64,000 bases of DNA from Thermococcus sp. Lineage in GTDB: Archaea; Methanobacteriota_B; Thermococci; Thermococcales; Thermococcaceae. Location: positions 1 through 64,000 of the forward strand of contig NZ_JALVAO010000034.1 of the NCBI RefSeq assembly GCF_027011145.1, given 5' to 3'. A program made the position numbers and the translations under genes. The notes under the pieces are model-generated. The model was not told the origin of the DNA. It saw nothing but the letters and a program-made list of their open reading frames with translations, and ran no database searches. Shown here in pieces: positions 15,866 to 25,482 of the stretch. Each line of letters opens with the position of its first letter. Position 1 is the first letter of the stretch.

Positions 15866-16603
15866 ATGGGCAGACTGATTTCCATCGCCAGCGGAAAGGG
15901 CGGAACCGGGAAAACGACCACCACCGCGAACCTTTCGATAGCCCTCGGCAAGATGGGATACAAGGTTCTGGCAATTGACGCCGACCTGACGATGGCAAAC
16001 CTCAGCCTTGTCATGGGAATAGACGACGCCGAGACTACAATCCACGACGTTCTCGCCGGTTCGGCCGATATAAAGGACGCGATTTACGCTACCAGCTATG
16101 ACAACGTTTATCTGATTCCCGCGGCTGTTGACTGGGAGCACGTTGTTAAGGCCGACCCAAGGAGGCTTCCCGGCACGATAAAACCCCTAAAGCCCCACTT
16201 CGATTTCATAATCATAGACTGCCCCGCGGGCCTTCAGATGGATGCTATGAACGCCATGATGAGCGGTGAGGAGGTAATCCTCGTAACCAACCCCGAAATC
16301 TCGTGCATAACCGACACGATGAAGGTTGGAATAGTTCTTAAGAAAGCCGGCCTGGCAGTTCTCGGCTTCGTCCTCAACCGCTATGGAAGGAGCGACAACG
16401 ACATTCCTCCAGATGTTGCGGAAGAAGTTATGGAAGTTCCACTCCTCGTCGTGGTTCCGGAGGATCCGAAGGTGAGGGAGGCAACACTCGAAGGCGTTCC
16501 GGTGGTTGAATACGCTCCAGATTCGGACGGTGCGAAGGCCTTTATGGAGCTTGCCGAGACTGTGGTAAGAATAGCGGGCTTCAAGGCGAGGGTGATGGGA
16601 TGA
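15866..16603 (+). CDS. MinD/ParA-family ATPase
   Basis: A 245-residue deviant-Walker-A ATPase: SGKGGTGKTTTTANL at residues 8-22, LAIDADLTMANLSLVMG near 38, and FIIIDCPAGLQMDAM near 113. Archaeal MinD homologues of this kind bind membranes through a C-terminal helix and position other structures; the cargo is unknown. Two ATGs (15863, 15866) are adjacent; the second is spaced better from gggtgg. Its last 4 bases overlap the GPN GTPase gene, so the two are coupled. Confidence 0.87.
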   Translation: MGRLISIASGKGGTGKTTTTANLSIALGKMGYKVLAIDADLTMANLSLVMGIDDAETTIHDVLAGSADIKDAIYATSYDNVYLIPAAVDWEHVVKADPRRLPGTIKPLKPHFDFIIIDCPAGLQMDAMNAMMSGEEVILVTNPEISCITDTMKVGIVLKKAGLAVLGFVLNRYGRSDNDIPPDVAEEVMEVPLLVVVPEDPKVREATLEGVPVVEYAPDSDGAKAFMELAETVVRIAGFKARVMG

Positions 16604-17343
16604 TTCTGACATTCATAGGAACGGCTGGAAGCGGAAAAACGACCCTGACAGCGGAGTTCGGAAAATACCTGGAGGAAAACGGCTACGCGGTCTCGTACGT
16701 TAACCTCGATACCGGCGTCAAAAAGCTCCCATATAGACCTGACATTGATGTCCGCGAGGAGATAACGGCGTGGGAACTCATGGAAAAGGGGTTAGGCCCA
16801 AACGGGGCCATAGTGAAGAGCTACGACATCCTCGCGCCGAAGGTGAACGAATACGCGGAGAAGATTAGAGAGCTGGAGAAAAAATGCGACTACGTCCTCA
16901 TAGACACGCCCGGCCAGATGGAGACGTTCCTCTTTCACGAGTTCGGAGTAAAACTTATGGAGGCCTTTCCAGATGCACTCGGCGTTTACCTCTTTTCACC
17001 CGAAATCCTTAGAAAGCCGACCGACTTCTGCTTTGCACTCTTCTTCGGGCTGATGATTGACCTCAGGCTCGGCATAACGACTGTCCCTGCTCTGAGCAAG
17101 GTCGATACGGTGGAAGACACTGGAAAACTGAGGAAGTTCCTTGACGATGTTGAATACCTCACCGCGAGGCTCAAGCTCGAGCCATCAACACAGGGGTTGC
17201 TGGCTTACAGGCTCTGCTCGGCCCTCCCCGAGCTGGCCCCACCGACGAGGGTTCTCTATCTGTCGGCCAAAACGAGAGAGGGCTTCGACGAGCTTGAGAC
17301 GGTGGCCTATGAGCACTACTGCACCTGCGGTGATTTGACCTGA
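16600..17343 (+). CDS. GPN-loop GTPase
   Basis: A 247-residue GTPase of the GPN family (relative of eukaryotic GPN1/XAB1, which help assemble RNA polymerase II). Marks: P-loop GTAGSGKTT (7-15), the GPN triad in GLGPNGA (about residue 66), LIDTPGQMETF near 105, and LSKVD near 166. The tail carries HYCTCGDL, a cysteine pair of unknown use. Start ATGA overlap with the MinD gene. Archaeal members dimerise; their target is not established. Confidence 0.92.
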   Translation: MILTFIGTAGSGKTTLTAEFGKYLEENGYAVSYVNLDTGVKKLPYRPDIDVREEITAWELMEKGLGPNGAIVKSYDILAPKVNEYAEKIRELEKKCDYVLIDTPGQMETFLFHEFGVKLMEAFPDALGVYLFSPEILRKPTDFCFALFFGLMIDLRLGITTVPALSKVDTVEDTGKLRKFLDDVEYLTARLKLEPSTQGLLAYRLCSALPELAPPTRVLYLSAKTREGFDELETVAYEHYCTCGDLT

Positions 17344-17440
17344 ACGGATGTTCAAAGGGCTCATCAGTAACTGCAAACTCCCCCAAGTGGAAAGGGCTAA
17401 GCCTTTTCTTTAACCCTTCAAAATTCCATGGGTGACTCTC

Positions 17441-18883
17441 ATGTGCCTCATCGCCGGAGGAGTTGATGGCGAACTCAGGGAAAAGCTCATAAGGATGGCG
17501 CTGGCCGGGAAACACAGGGGACCGGACAGCTTTGGGGTGTGGACCGACGAAGGGACGCTTAAATCGAGCGACTTCGCACGACTAAGCGAGATTCCGGGAG
17601 GGAAGATAGGGATTCTCCAGTGCAGGCTGGCCATGACCGGTTCGAAGGAATTTACACAGCCCTTTGTGAACGAGCTGGCCCTGGTTCACAACGGTGAAAT
17701 TTACAACCACGGCCAAATCCGGATTTATCTTGAAGGGAAAGGTGTCTCCTTCGAGAGCGACGTTGACAGCGAAGTGGTTCTAAGGCTCATCGAGTTCTTA
17801 AGGGAAAAGGGCATGAGCTTTCCGCAGGCGGTCAAGGAGGCAATGCGCTGGCTTGAAGGAGATTACTCCGTAGCTTTTTCCGACGGTGAGAGGATTTACC
17901 TGTTCAGGGACCCGATTGGAATAAGGCCCCTCTACTTCTCCCCCAGCGGTTTCTTTGCCAGCGAGAAAAAGGTTCTATGGGCAATCGGGGAGGAAGCCAT
18001 TCCCGTCGAACCCGGCGAGCTGGTAGTCCTCGGGAAGGGAGTGAGGAGGACCCGGCTGTTCTCGCTTGCAGGACTCGGTGGGAGGTATCTAAAGGAGAGA
18101 AGCCTTCTCAGGGGACTTGAAAACGTCCTTGATTATTCCGTTTCCCTCAGGGCAGGAGAAAGGACGGGCGTGCTCTTTTCCGGCGGACTGGACAGCACGC
18201 TGGTGGCCTTTCTTGCTTCAAAGCACTCCGATGTGGTTCTCTACACTGCCGGAACCGAAGACAGCCCAGACATAGAATGGGCAAGAAAGGTGTCGGAGCA
18301 CTTCGGCTGGGAGCTGAGGGAAAGGATTTTCACGCTTGATGATGTAGAAGAAGCTCTCAGAAATGTAATTTTTGCAATCGAAGAGCCCAACCCAATGAAC
18401 TTGGCCATTGGAATCCCCCTCTACTTCGCCACCGAACTGGCCGGAAAAGACAACGTTAAAGTTCTTTTAAGCGGACAGGGGGCAGATGAGCTCTTTGGTG
18501 GCTACGCCAAGTACCTCGAAAGGCCCGAACTGATGTGGGAGGACATTCTAAGTATCTCGGAGCGGAACCTTGCCAGGGACGATAAAATAGCCATGCTCAA
18601 CGGTGTTGAGGGGCGCTTTCCGTTCCTGTCGCTCCCGGTTGTAGCCCTTGCCCTTAGAACACCCCCCGAACTCAAGATTTCCGGCAACGAGCGGAAAGTA
18701 ATCCTCCGGAAGCTCGCGCTCAGAGTGGGAATCCCGGAGTGGATAGCGGGGAGGGAAAAGAAAGCAACCCAGTACGGAAGCAGGGCCCAGAGGCTTCTTG
18801 AAAAGCTCGCCAAGAGGGAGGGGCTCTCGCTGAGGGGCTTCACGGAGAAGCTTTTCCACGAGGTCTTTCGGAACGCTTTTTAA
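17441..18883 (+). CDS. asnB: Asparagine synthetase (glutamine-hydrolysing)
   Basis: A 480-residue class B asparagine synthetase. Met1 precedes Cys2, the glutamine amidotransferase nucleophile, so ATG 17441 is the right start although an upstream GTG is in frame. The N-terminal domain shows RGPDSFGVW and LVHNGEIYNH; the synthetase domain has the PP-loop FSGGLDSTLVAF near residue 248 and LSGQGADELFGGY near 344. It converts aspartate, ATP and glutamine to asparagine. The chain is shorter than bacterial AsnB but has both domains. Confidence 0.9.
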   Translation: MCLIAGGVDGELREKLIRMALAGKHRGPDSFGVWTDEGTLKSSDFARLSEIPGGKIGILQCRLAMTGSKEFTQPFVNELALVHNGEIYNHGQIRIYLEGKGVSFESDVDSEVVLRLIEFLREKGMSFPQAVKEAMRWLEGDYSVAFSDGERIYLFRDPIGIRPLYFSPSGFFASEKKVLWAIGEEAIPVEPGELVVLGKGVRRTRLFSLAGLGGRYLKERSLLRGLENVLDYSVSLRAGERTGVLFSGGLDSTLVAFLASKHSDVVLYTAGTEDSPDIEWARKVSEHFGWELRERIFTLDDVEEALRNVIFAIEEPNPMNLAIGIPLYFATELAGKDNVKVLLSGQGADELFGGYAKYLERPELMWEDILSISERNLARDDKIAMLNGVEGRFPFLSLPVVALALRTPPELKISGNERKVILRKLALRVGIPEWIAGREKKATQYGSRAQRLLEKLAKREGLSLRGFTEKLFHEVFRNAF

Positions 18884-18904
18884 CTTAATCTCCAACTTTG
18901 GGCC

Positions 18905-19933
18905 ATGAGAATCCTCATGGTCGGCCACTATCCACCCCACGGCGGGGGAGTCGCGAGGCACCTCGACAACCTAGTGAGGGAACTGAGGAGAAACCACGAG
19001 GTTCACGTCCTCACATACGGGCCCGTTAAGGTCAGGGAGTTTGAGAAAGACCTCGTTCATCAGGTTAAAGTCCCCCCGATTTACGGCCTCAGGGGAACGA
19101 GCTTCGCGTTTCTCGGTGCGAAAAAGATAGCCAAACTCCACAGGAAGTTCAAATTCGACGTAATCCACGCCCACTTCGTCGGGACGACGAGCTACGCCGG
19201 TGTCCTCGCGAAAAGACGGCTGAAGCTCCCTCTCGTCGTTACCGCCCATGGAAGCGATTTGGAGCATACCGCAAAGCTGACCATCGGCAGGTTATACGTG
19301 GGGGAGAGCCTGAAAGAGGCCGACAGGGTAGTGGCGGTCAGCCATCATCTGGCAAAGCTCGCTCTAGCTCTGGGTGCCCCCAAAGTTAGGGTCATTCCCA
19401 ACGGGGTTGAAAAGCTGGAAGAGGTTGAATCGGGGAGGAAGTTTATCACGTTTATCGGGGCGTTGCGGGAATATAAGTCCCCAGAAACCTTCATCGAGCT
19501 TGCAAGATACTTTCCCAACGAAGAATTTCTTGTCGTTGGGGATGGCCCCCTAAGGGAGAAACTTGAAAAGAACGCCCCCCCAAACGTCCGCTTCCTCGGT
19601 TACAGGAAAGATGTTGGGAGAATCCTTTCCCAGAGCAAACTCCTCGTTCTCCCTTCCAGAAGGGAGGGGTTTGGCCTCGTAATCCTGGAGGCTAACTCCT
19701 TAGGAGTTCCGGTCGTTGGGAGAAGAACCGGTGGGATTCCCGAACTGATACGGGAGGGGAAGAACGGGCTTACCTTTGAAACCTTTGATGAGCTCCTCAA
19801 CGGGGTTAGAAAACTCCTTGAGCCAAAAACCAACAGGAAGGCCGGAAGAATCGGGAGGGGCGTGGCAAAGCGCTATTCCTGGAAAGATGTTGCCCGCGAG
19901 ATTGAAGACCTTTACAAGTCTTTACTGGAATAG
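18905..19933 (+). CDS. Glycosyltransferase, GT4 family (GT-B fold)
   Basis: A 342-residue retaining glycosyltransferase. MRILMVGHYPPHGGGVARHL begins the acceptor half; VIHAHFVGTTSYAG and TAHGSDLE follow. The donor half has RVIPNGVEKL, FLVVGDGPLREKL and the E-X7-E motif in SRREGFGLVILEANSLGVPVV with EGFGLVILE. It transfers a sugar from an NDP-sugar to a glycan or lipid, which fits the surface glycans of Thermococcales; donor and acceptor unknown. Start 21 bases after asnB. Confidence 0.88.
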   Translation: MRILMVGHYPPHGGGVARHLDNLVRELRRNHEVHVLTYGPVKVREFEKDLVHQVKVPPIYGLRGTSFAFLGAKKIAKLHRKFKFDVIHAHFVGTTSYAGVLAKRRLKLPLVVTAHGSDLEHTAKLTIGRLYVGESLKEADRVVAVSHHLAKLALALGAPKVRVIPNGVEKLEEVESGRKFITFIGALREYKSPETFIELARYFPNEEFLVVGDGPLREKLEKNAPPNVRFLGYRKDVGRILSQSKLLVLPSRREGFGLVILEANSLGVPVVGRRTGGIPELIREGKNGLTFETFDELLNGVRKLLEPKTNRKAGRIGRGVAKRYSWKDVAREIEDLYKSLLE

Positions 19934-19973
19934 CTTTTTAACCGGCCCTGCAAGGTTTTTTGCGGGTGAGAGC

Positions 19974-20993
19974 ATGACGGTAGTAATAAACATGCGAGAC
20001 GGTCTGGACGAGCGAAAGATTAAAGTTGCCGGAAGGTTCATCCTGGAGGGAAAGCTAGTCGCGTTTCCGACGGAGACGGTTTACGGCCTCGGGGCCGATG
20101 CACTCAACGAAAAAGCCGTGAGGAGGATTTTCGAGGCCAAGGGCAGGCCGGCCGATAACCCGCTCATAGTCCACATAGCCGATTTCAACGACCTGAAAAA
20201 GCTCGCGAGGGAAATCCCAAGGGAGGCGAAGCTTTTGGCCGAGAGGTTCTGGCCGGGGCCTTTAACACTCGTCCTGCCCAAGAGGGAGGAAGTCCCGCTC
20301 GTCACCACGGGTGGACTCGACACGGTTGCTGTTAGAATGCCGGCCCACGAGATAGCACTGGCTTTGATACGGGCGAGCAAACCGGTCGCGGCGCCTTCTG
20401 CCAACATAAGCGGAAAACCGAGCCCCACCTTGGCGGAACACGTCATAGACGATTTCTATGGCAGGATAGAGGCGATAGTGGACGGGGGAGAAACAAGGGT
20501 TGGGGTCGAATCAACGGTCATAGACCTGAGTTCAGAGAGACCGACCCTTTTAAGGCCCGGAGGATTGCCCCTTGAGGAGATTGAAAGGGTCATCGGTCCC
20601 GTCGAGATTCACCCTGCCGTGAAGGGAAAGGCCGTTGACCTGGCGAGGGCTCCGGGAATGAAGTACAAGCACTATTCCCCAAACGCCCAGGTTCTGGTAG
20701 TTGAAGGCCCAAAAGAGAGGGTCAGGGAAAAGATTAAGGAACTCGTTGAGGAGTACCGCTCGAAGGGCTACCGCGTTGGCGTCATGGCCACCGAAAAGCT
20801 CGAGGCCGATGAATTCTTCCATCTCGGAAAGACCGTTGAGGACGTTGCGAAAAACCTCTTTAAGGCCTTACGAGAGCTCGACAGGCGTGGTGTGGACGTT
20901 ATAATAGCCGAGGGAGTAGAAGAGAGGGGCCTTGGCCTTGCAGTCATGAACAGGCTCAGAAAGGCTTCGGGTTACCGAATAATAAGGGCTTAA
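19974..20993 (+). CDS. Threonylcarbamoyl-AMP synthase (Sua5/YrdC)
   Basis: A 339-residue Sua5 protein that makes threonylcarbamoyl-AMP, the first step of the t6A37 modification of ANN-decoding tRNAs. The YrdC domain shows VAFPTETVYGLGADAL near residue 24, KGRPADNPLIVHI, VAAPSANISGKPSPT and GVESTVIDLS; after the linker APGMKYKHYSP the Sua5-specific C-terminal domain follows. ATG 19974 follows gggtgag and gives the normal family start; the longer frame upstream overlaps the glycosyltransferase gene. Confidence 0.95.
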   Translation: MTVVINMRDGLDERKIKVAGRFILEGKLVAFPTETVYGLGADALNEKAVRRIFEAKGRPADNPLIVHIADFNDLKKLAREIPREAKLLAERFWPGPLTLVLPKREEVPLVTTGGLDTVAVRMPAHEIALALIRASKPVAAPSANISGKPSPTLAEHVIDDFYGRIEAIVDGGETRVGVESTVIDLSSERPTLLRPGGLPLEEIERVIGPVEIHPAVKGKAVDLARAPGMKYKHYSPNAQVLVVEGPKERVREKIKELVEEYRSKGYRVGVMATEKLEADEFFHLGKTVEDVAKNLFKALRELDRRGVDVIIAEGVEERGLGLAVMNRLRKASGYRIIRA

Positions 20994-21054
20994 GCAACGC
21001 TTAAATATTGCTTTCGATTAAATCTACCCGATTTGAGTGAGTGGGGTGAGGACT

Positions 21055-22236
21055 TTGATTTCACCTGGTATTGATGCTTCACCTGAAGAGCTTGAAGAGC
21101 TCGGGTTCAAATACATAGACGATGGTAAAGTCAAAGATGGACTCAAGCTAATCCTCAGAGCGGCCAAAGGGTATGAAGAGAAGGGGGATAAAGAGAACGC
21201 CGCAAGACTCTATCACTACTTCGGATACTTTTTAGCAAGAAGGATTGGGATAGAAAAGGGTAGGCCTTCACTTCTCAAAAGTGCCTATCTGTATATTGAC
21301 CTGATTGAAGAGGAAATATCCAAACCCGAGGTTGATATAGATCTCCTCGATGAATACTGCTTTACGGTTCTTGAAATCTTTGCTACGCTCAAGGATACCC
21401 GTCTTTTAAGAAAGTATGCCCTTGAATTTGCGGGAATTTATGAAGATCTTGGAAACTCTTACGAGGAAACTGGGGATATAGGATTGGCAATAAGGGCGTA
21501 TGAATCGGCTTTCAGATATTATACCCTTTCCAGATCCCCGGATGATGCAAAGAGAATTGCAGAGAAGCTCATAACCCTCTACGGACAGGTCGCGGAAAAG
21601 AAGGTTAATGAAGGCGATGCTGGAGGTGCCGCTGATGCATTCTACGAATTGGCAAGGTATACTAGGGTAATATTCGGCTACGATGCTCATTTCATAGAAA
21701 TGATGGACACCGCAGCAAAGAATTATGAAAAGGCCAGCAAGCTTGCTTACTCAGAAGGCGACCTCGATAAAACAACCACATACTTAGTTAAAGCTCAATA
21801 TGCCTATCTGTTGGCAGGAAACAACGGAAGGGCCAAGCTTATAGGGATCAACACCATCAGAATGCTCAATCAAGTAATCAGTACCTATCGAACTGCTGGA
21901 GATGACAAGAACGTTTCCAGGAAACTCTTGGAAGCAGCTGAGGCCCTGATTGGGATAGGAAAGATTGACGAGGCTATGGTTGCCTACAAGAATGCTCTCG
22001 AAATACTTAGTGATTTGGGAGTAAAGACAAGAATAAGACTGGCAGTTGCCAAGGTCTATGCATCGCAGAAAACTTCAACCGAAGTTATGGACGAGATTGA
22101 CATTGCAGAGTTCTACCTTAAAAAGAACAATCTTGAAAAGGCATTTGAGGTCGCTGACAAGATACTGGAAAAGAGGGACGAGCTTGCCGAGATAAGGAGA
22201 AAGATACAGGAGGCAGAGGGCATCACTGAGTTCTGA
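21055..22236 (+). CDS. TPR/SNAP-like helical repeat protein
   Basis: About 393 residues, almost all alpha-helical, with repeated TPR-like units such as KDGLKLILRAAKGYEEKGDK, LAIRAYESAFRYYTLSR and EAMVAYKNALEILSDLG. Such repeats bind partner proteins; the overall look is SNAP-like. A TATA element (cttaaatatt, about 20999) lies upstream. TTG 21055 is preferred because ggggtgagg lies 4 bases before it; GTG 21037 and 21046 are alternatives. The gene is more AT-rich than its neighbours. Partner unknown. Confidence 0.65.
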   Translation: MISPGIDASPEELEELGFKYIDDGKVKDGLKLILRAAKGYEEKGDKENAARLYHYFGYFLARRIGIEKGRPSLLKSAYLYIDLIEEEISKPEVDIDLLDEYCFTVLEIFATLKDTRLLRKYALEFAGIYEDLGNSYEETGDIGLAIRAYESAFRYYTLSRSPDDAKRIAEKLITLYGQVAEKKVNEGDAGGAADAFYELARYTRVIFGYDAHFIEMMDTAAKNYEKASKLAYSEGDLDKTTTYLVKAQYAYLLAGNNGRAKLIGINTIRMLNQVISTYRTAGDDKNVSRKLLEAAEALIGIGKIDEAMVAYKNALEILSDLGVKTRIRLAVAKVYASQKTSTEVMDEIDIAEFYLKKNNLEKAFEVADKILEKRDELAEIRRKIQEAEGITEF

Positions 22237-22645
22237 GTTCCGCCCTTGGAATCGGGACGTGGTATGGAAGGCGCATCTCCTTGGCTATTACAATCAGCAT
22301 CGGAGTGAGCTCGACGGAGAGGAAGTTGACAACCTCAACGAGCAGAACCGAGTCAAGCTTCTTTTCATCTTCCCATGCCGTTAGAATCGCATCAATCTTG
22401 TCCTTCTGAGGAGGCATGTACAGGATTGCTCCCTTCACGGAGGCCCTCGCAATCTGGGGGTTGTACTCGACCTGGAAGTCAAAGAGAACCTCGATACCGT
22501 TTATCTTTCCTGTGGGAGTCCTTATTTCACCGAGGCGGAGCTCCTCTATCTTTGGAGATAACTTGACCTGTATTTCTCCCGGGGGGATGTTGGACGTCAG
22601 TTTCTCCATTTCGACCTTCGTTATGTTGTATCCCAGCACCGGCAT
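22223..22645 (-). CDS. Conserved hypothetical protein
   Basis: A 140-residue protein starting MPVLGYNITKVEMEKLTSN, with a beta-rich centre (IQVKLSPKIEELRLGEIRT, INGIEVLFDFQVEYNPQ) and a helical end LSVELTPMLIVIAKEMRLPY. The layout resembles a single globular domain but no named family was recognised. ATG 22645 follows ggtggtga. Its end overlaps the convergent TPR-like gene by 14 bases, and its promoter faces that of the nucleotidyltransferase at 22727. Confidence 0.65.
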   Translation of the reverse strand: MPVLGYNITKVEMEKLTSNIPPGEIQVKLSPKIEELRLGEIRTPTGKINGIEVLFDFQVEYNPQIARASVKGAILYMPPQKDKIDAILTAWEDEKKLDSVLLVEVVNFLSVELTPMLIVIAKEMRLPYHVPIPRAELRTQ

Positions 22646-22726
22646 TTTCTTCACCACCCGTGAGTTATCGGTTACGTATAAAACGCTATCGGTAGGTCTT
22701 TAAAACTTCCCGCAAAATTCCCACCG

Positions 22727-23431
22727 ATGCCAAGGGAAAAGGTCGTTCGAATCTGGGACGAGCGCGAGGTAATTTACACCCCCAAGAGGTGGCGCTACCT
22801 GTGGGAGAAGCGTGAAAAAGCCCTAAAAATCATGGAGCGCCTGGCCCAGTTTGACCCCCTCCTCTACGGTAGCGTGGCTAGAGGAGACGTCCGAAGGGAC
22901 AGCGACGTGGACATATTCATACCCATTAAGGTTCCGAGCTACCTGATTGAGCTGGCCCTCGAAGGCCTCGTTAGGAGAAGGAAAATAGTCATGGCAACCC
23001 CGTGGCACCTCATCAAAGGCGTAATCGAGATTGATGAGGAAACCACCGTAACCTTTCCCCTCATAGAGCCAACGGATAGAGAGCTCGACTTCTACCGCTG
23101 GGGTGGGGCTATAGACCTCTGGGGTCTCAAAACAAAGGAGCGCGTTCCGGGAGTGAACAAGAAGCTAATCCTCATAGTCCCAACGGAGAAGGGCCACATA
23201 GAGCGGGAAGTCGTCGGTAGGGAGAGCGAGGTCGCGAAAACCCTTGGAGTGAGCGTTGATACCGTCATCGAGCGCGTCCACGTCCTCACGAGGAGGGACG
23301 CGATTGGGAGAACCGGGATTTACCTCAACGAAGAGGTTCCCGACTGGATGACCTTTGAGGAAGCCCTGAAAATCATAGCCGACCGCGACCCCAACGTGAG
23401 GAGAAAGGTTAGGGAGCGGGGAGGGGTTTAG
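22727..23431 (+). CDS. Nucleotidyltransferase-fold protein with helix-turn-helix-like tail
   Basis: A 234-residue protein of the pol-beta nucleotidyltransferase superfamily. LYGSVARGDVRRDSDVDIFI (about residues 46-65) has the GS...DXD signature with both metal-binding aspartates. The part after residue 150 contains EVAKTLGVSVDTVIERVHVL, which reads like a helix-turn-helix. The sequence is longer than the MNT antitoxins and has no HEPN partner beside it; the substrate is unknown. TATA-like gtataaaac lies between it and the divergent gene. Confidence 0.7.
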   Translation: MPREKVVRIWDEREVIYTPKRWRYLWEKREKALKIMERLAQFDPLLYGSVARGDVRRDSDVDIFIPIKVPSYLIELALEGLVRRRKIVMATPWHLIKGVIEIDEETTVTFPLIEPTDRELDFYRWGGAIDLWGLKTKERVPGVNKKLILIVPTEKGHIEREVVGRESEVAKTLGVSVDTVIERVHVLTRRDAIGRTGIYLNEEVPDWMTFEEALKIIADRDPNVRRKVRERGGV

Positions 23432-23475
23432 AAATCGTTAAAATATTTGAGAACGAGAAAGGAATGGTGTGAAAG

Positions 23476-23649
23476 ATGGAGGTCACCAAAATTGAAGTTC
23501 CATCTGAATTTGTGGATGATGTTCAGAAGTATGTGGAAAGACTAAAACGGAAAAAGCGTATCCTTCAGAAAACCTTCGGAATACTCAGGGGAGAAGAGAA
23601 GAGCGCCACCGAGCTGAAGGTGGAGATTTATGAAGAGCTTTATGGTTGA
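23476..23649 (+). CDS. VapB-like antitoxin
   Basis: A 57-residue protein, MEVTKIEVPSEFVDDVQKY at its start, then a basic helix RLKRKKRILQ and an acidic end ELKVEIYEELYG. ATG 23476. It overlaps the PIN toxin gene by 20 bases, the usual antitoxin-toxin coupling. It does not show an AbrB or ribbon-helix-helix consensus clearly; the role is taken mainly from position and size. It should occupy the PIN active site through its C-terminal tail. Confidence 0.75.
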   Translation: MEVTKIEVPSEFVDDVQKYVERLKRKKRILQKTFGILRGEEKSATELKVEIYEELYG

Positions 23650-24112
23650 TTCCAGCGTCATAATAGAGCATCTAAAAGGTAACCCCAAGGCGATGGCAAT
23701 TCTTGAACTCCTTGTGGAGTACGATGCGAGGGGATGCATAAACGATGTGGTGGCCTCAGAAGTCATTTTCGTCTATCTGAAACGCATCACTGGAAGGAGC
23801 TACCTAACACTCAAGAAAGAGAAGGAGCTTGTGAAAAGAGCCGAGAAGATTCCCCTGTATGAACTGCTGGAGGAGTTCAGGTTTCTGGATGTAAACGAGT
23901 TCGTGTTTGAGGAGGCAAAGAGAATAATGGACGAACATGGCCTCCTGCCAAACGACGCCATTATACTCGCTACTGCAAAGTTTTATAGGTGTTCTGCACT
24001 CATAACGCTCGATTCAGATTTCATTGATGCATGCGAGAAGGAGGGCGTCAAACCGATAACCTCTCTTGAGACCCTTAAAAATGAACTAAAAGAAGGAAAA
24101 GAAGGGGAATAA
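23630..24112 (+). CDS. VapC-like PIN-domain toxin
   Basis: A 160-residue PIN RNase. Acidic active-site residues are visible in MVDSSVIIEHLKGN (D7), ASEVIFVYL, LPNDAIILATA and TLDSDFID. VapC toxins cleave tRNA or rRNA when freed from their antitoxin. ATG 23630 lies inside the vapB frame. The downstream gene serS converges, with only 2 bases between the stop codons. Confidence 0.88.
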   Translation: MKSFMVDSSVIIEHLKGNPKAMAILELLVEYDARGCINDVVASEVIFVYLKRITGRSYLTLKKEKELVKRAEKIPLYELLEEFRFLDVNEFVFEEAKRIMDEHGLLPNDAIILATAKFYRCSALITLDSDFIDACEKEGVKPITSLETLKNELKEGKEGE

Positions 24113-24114
24113 AC

Positions 24115-25482
24115 TCAGCTCTGACAGCACTTCTCTTTCATACTTGCTGGTAAAATCTCCTTGAAGCCCGTGTACTTCCAGAGGACCTTCGGGAGCTTTA
24201 CGATGCCTTCCTCCGTCTGGTGGTTCTCGAGGATAGCTACGATGGCCCTCGAGGTGGCTATGGCAGTCGAGTTCAGCGTGTGGACGAAGCGTGGCTTCTC
24301 GTGGGTTTTGTCCCTGAAGCGGATGTTTAAGCGTCTCGCCTGCCAGTCGGTACAGTTGCTCGCTGAAACTACCTCGCGGAACTTACCCTGACCGGCCATC
24401 CACGCCTCGATGTCGTATTTTTTAGCTGCCACATAGCCCAAATCACCGGTGCAGATGTTCACCACGCGGTATGGAATCTCAAGCTCCTGGAATATTTCTT
24501 CGGCGTTGGCTATGATTTTCTCGTGCCAATCCCAGCTCTCCTCTGGGCGAGAATAGACGAACTGCTCGACCTTGTGGAACTGGTGAACGCGGAAGATTCC
24601 CTTCGTGTCCTTTCCAGCTGTGCCGGCTTCCTTCCTGAAGCAGGGGCTAACTCCTACGTAGAGGAGCGGTAAATCCTTTCCGTCAAGGATTTCGTTGGCG
24701 TGCATCCCAGCCAGGGGGTGCTCGGCCGTTGGGATGAGGTAGAGGTCCTCGCCCTCGACTTTGTATATCACGTCCTCGAAGTCCTCAAAGGTAGTGGCAC
24801 CTTCCTCGACGAAGCGCCTGACCATGTAGGGTGGAATAACCGGGGTGAATCCCTTCTCGATGAGCTTGTCCAGTGCGAAGCGGATTAAAGCTAAATCGAG
24901 AATTACCAGTTCATTCAGGAGGTAGTAGAAGCGCGAACCACTCACCTTCGCGGCCCTCTCTAGGTCGGCTCCCCTCAAAAGCTCAAGCATGTCAACGTGA
25001 AGCCTCGGCCTCCAGCTCAAAACCTCGTATTCCATCTTGCCAAGGCTTTGCTCCTTAAAGCTTTCAAGGAACCCTTCCCAGACCTTGGCTTTGCCCCAGA
25101 ACCTTATCGGCACGTTGTCCTCGTCGCTCTCTCCAACCGGAACGCTCTCGTGGGTGATGTTTGGGAGTCTCCAGAGGTAGTAGTCTATCTTCTTCCTCAG
25201 CTCCTCGACTTCCTTTTCGAGCTCCTCAATCTGCTTGACTATCTCGTTGCTCCTCGCGAGCAAATCGTCTATTGGTTCACCAGCCTTCTTGCGCTTGCCT
25301 ATCTGTATAGCAAGCTGGTTGCGCTCCTTTCTGAGCTGGTTTATCTTCTTCAGGTTCTCGCGCCACTTCCTGTCGAGTTCGAGAATTTCGTCAATCCATT
25401 TGACCTTCTCGGTTTCGCCCCTTTTGATGAGGTCCTTCTTCACCAGCTCGGGGTTTTCTCGGATGAGCTTTATGTCGAGCAT
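24115..25482 (-). CDS. serS: Serine--tRNA ligase
   Basis: A 455-residue standard (bacterial/eukaryal type) SerRS. N-terminal MLDIKLIRENPELVKKDL and a long antiparallel coiled coil (about 25-105) that grips the tRNA-Ser long arm; class II motifs 2 and 3 are in GVSPCFRKEAGTAGKDTKG and, near the end, TLNSTAIATSRAIVAILEN. ATG 25482 matches the family start; a 9-residue extension is unlikely. The C-terminus KEKCCQS has a cysteine pair. Confidence 0.97.
   Translation of the reverse strand: MLDIKLIRENPELVKKDLIKRGETEKVKWIDEILELDRKWRENLKKINQLRKERNQLAIQIGKRKKAGEPIDDLLARSNEIVKQIEELEKEVEELRKKIDYYLWRLPNITHESVPVGESDEDNVPIRFWGKAKVWEGFLESFKEQSLGKMEYEVLSWRPRLHVDMLELLRGADLERAAKVSGSRFYYLLNELVILDLALIRFALDKLIEKGFTPVIPPYMVRRFVEEGATTFEDFEDVIYKVEGEDLYLIPTAEHPLAGMHANEILDGKDLPLLYVGVSPCFRKEAGTAGKDTKGIFRVHQFHKVEQFVYSRPEESWDWHEKIIANAEEIFQELEIPYRVVNICTGDLGYVAAKKYDIEAWMAGQGKFREVVSASNCTDWQARRLNIRFRDKTHEKPRFVHTLNSTAIATSRAIVAILENHQTEEGIVKLPKVLWKYTGFKEILPASMKEKCCQS

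Noticed and set aside
17344-17440. Possible C/D sRNA between the GPN GTPase and asnB
   Set aside because: A CTGATGA is present on the minus strand but no D/D' boxes with suitable spacing follow.
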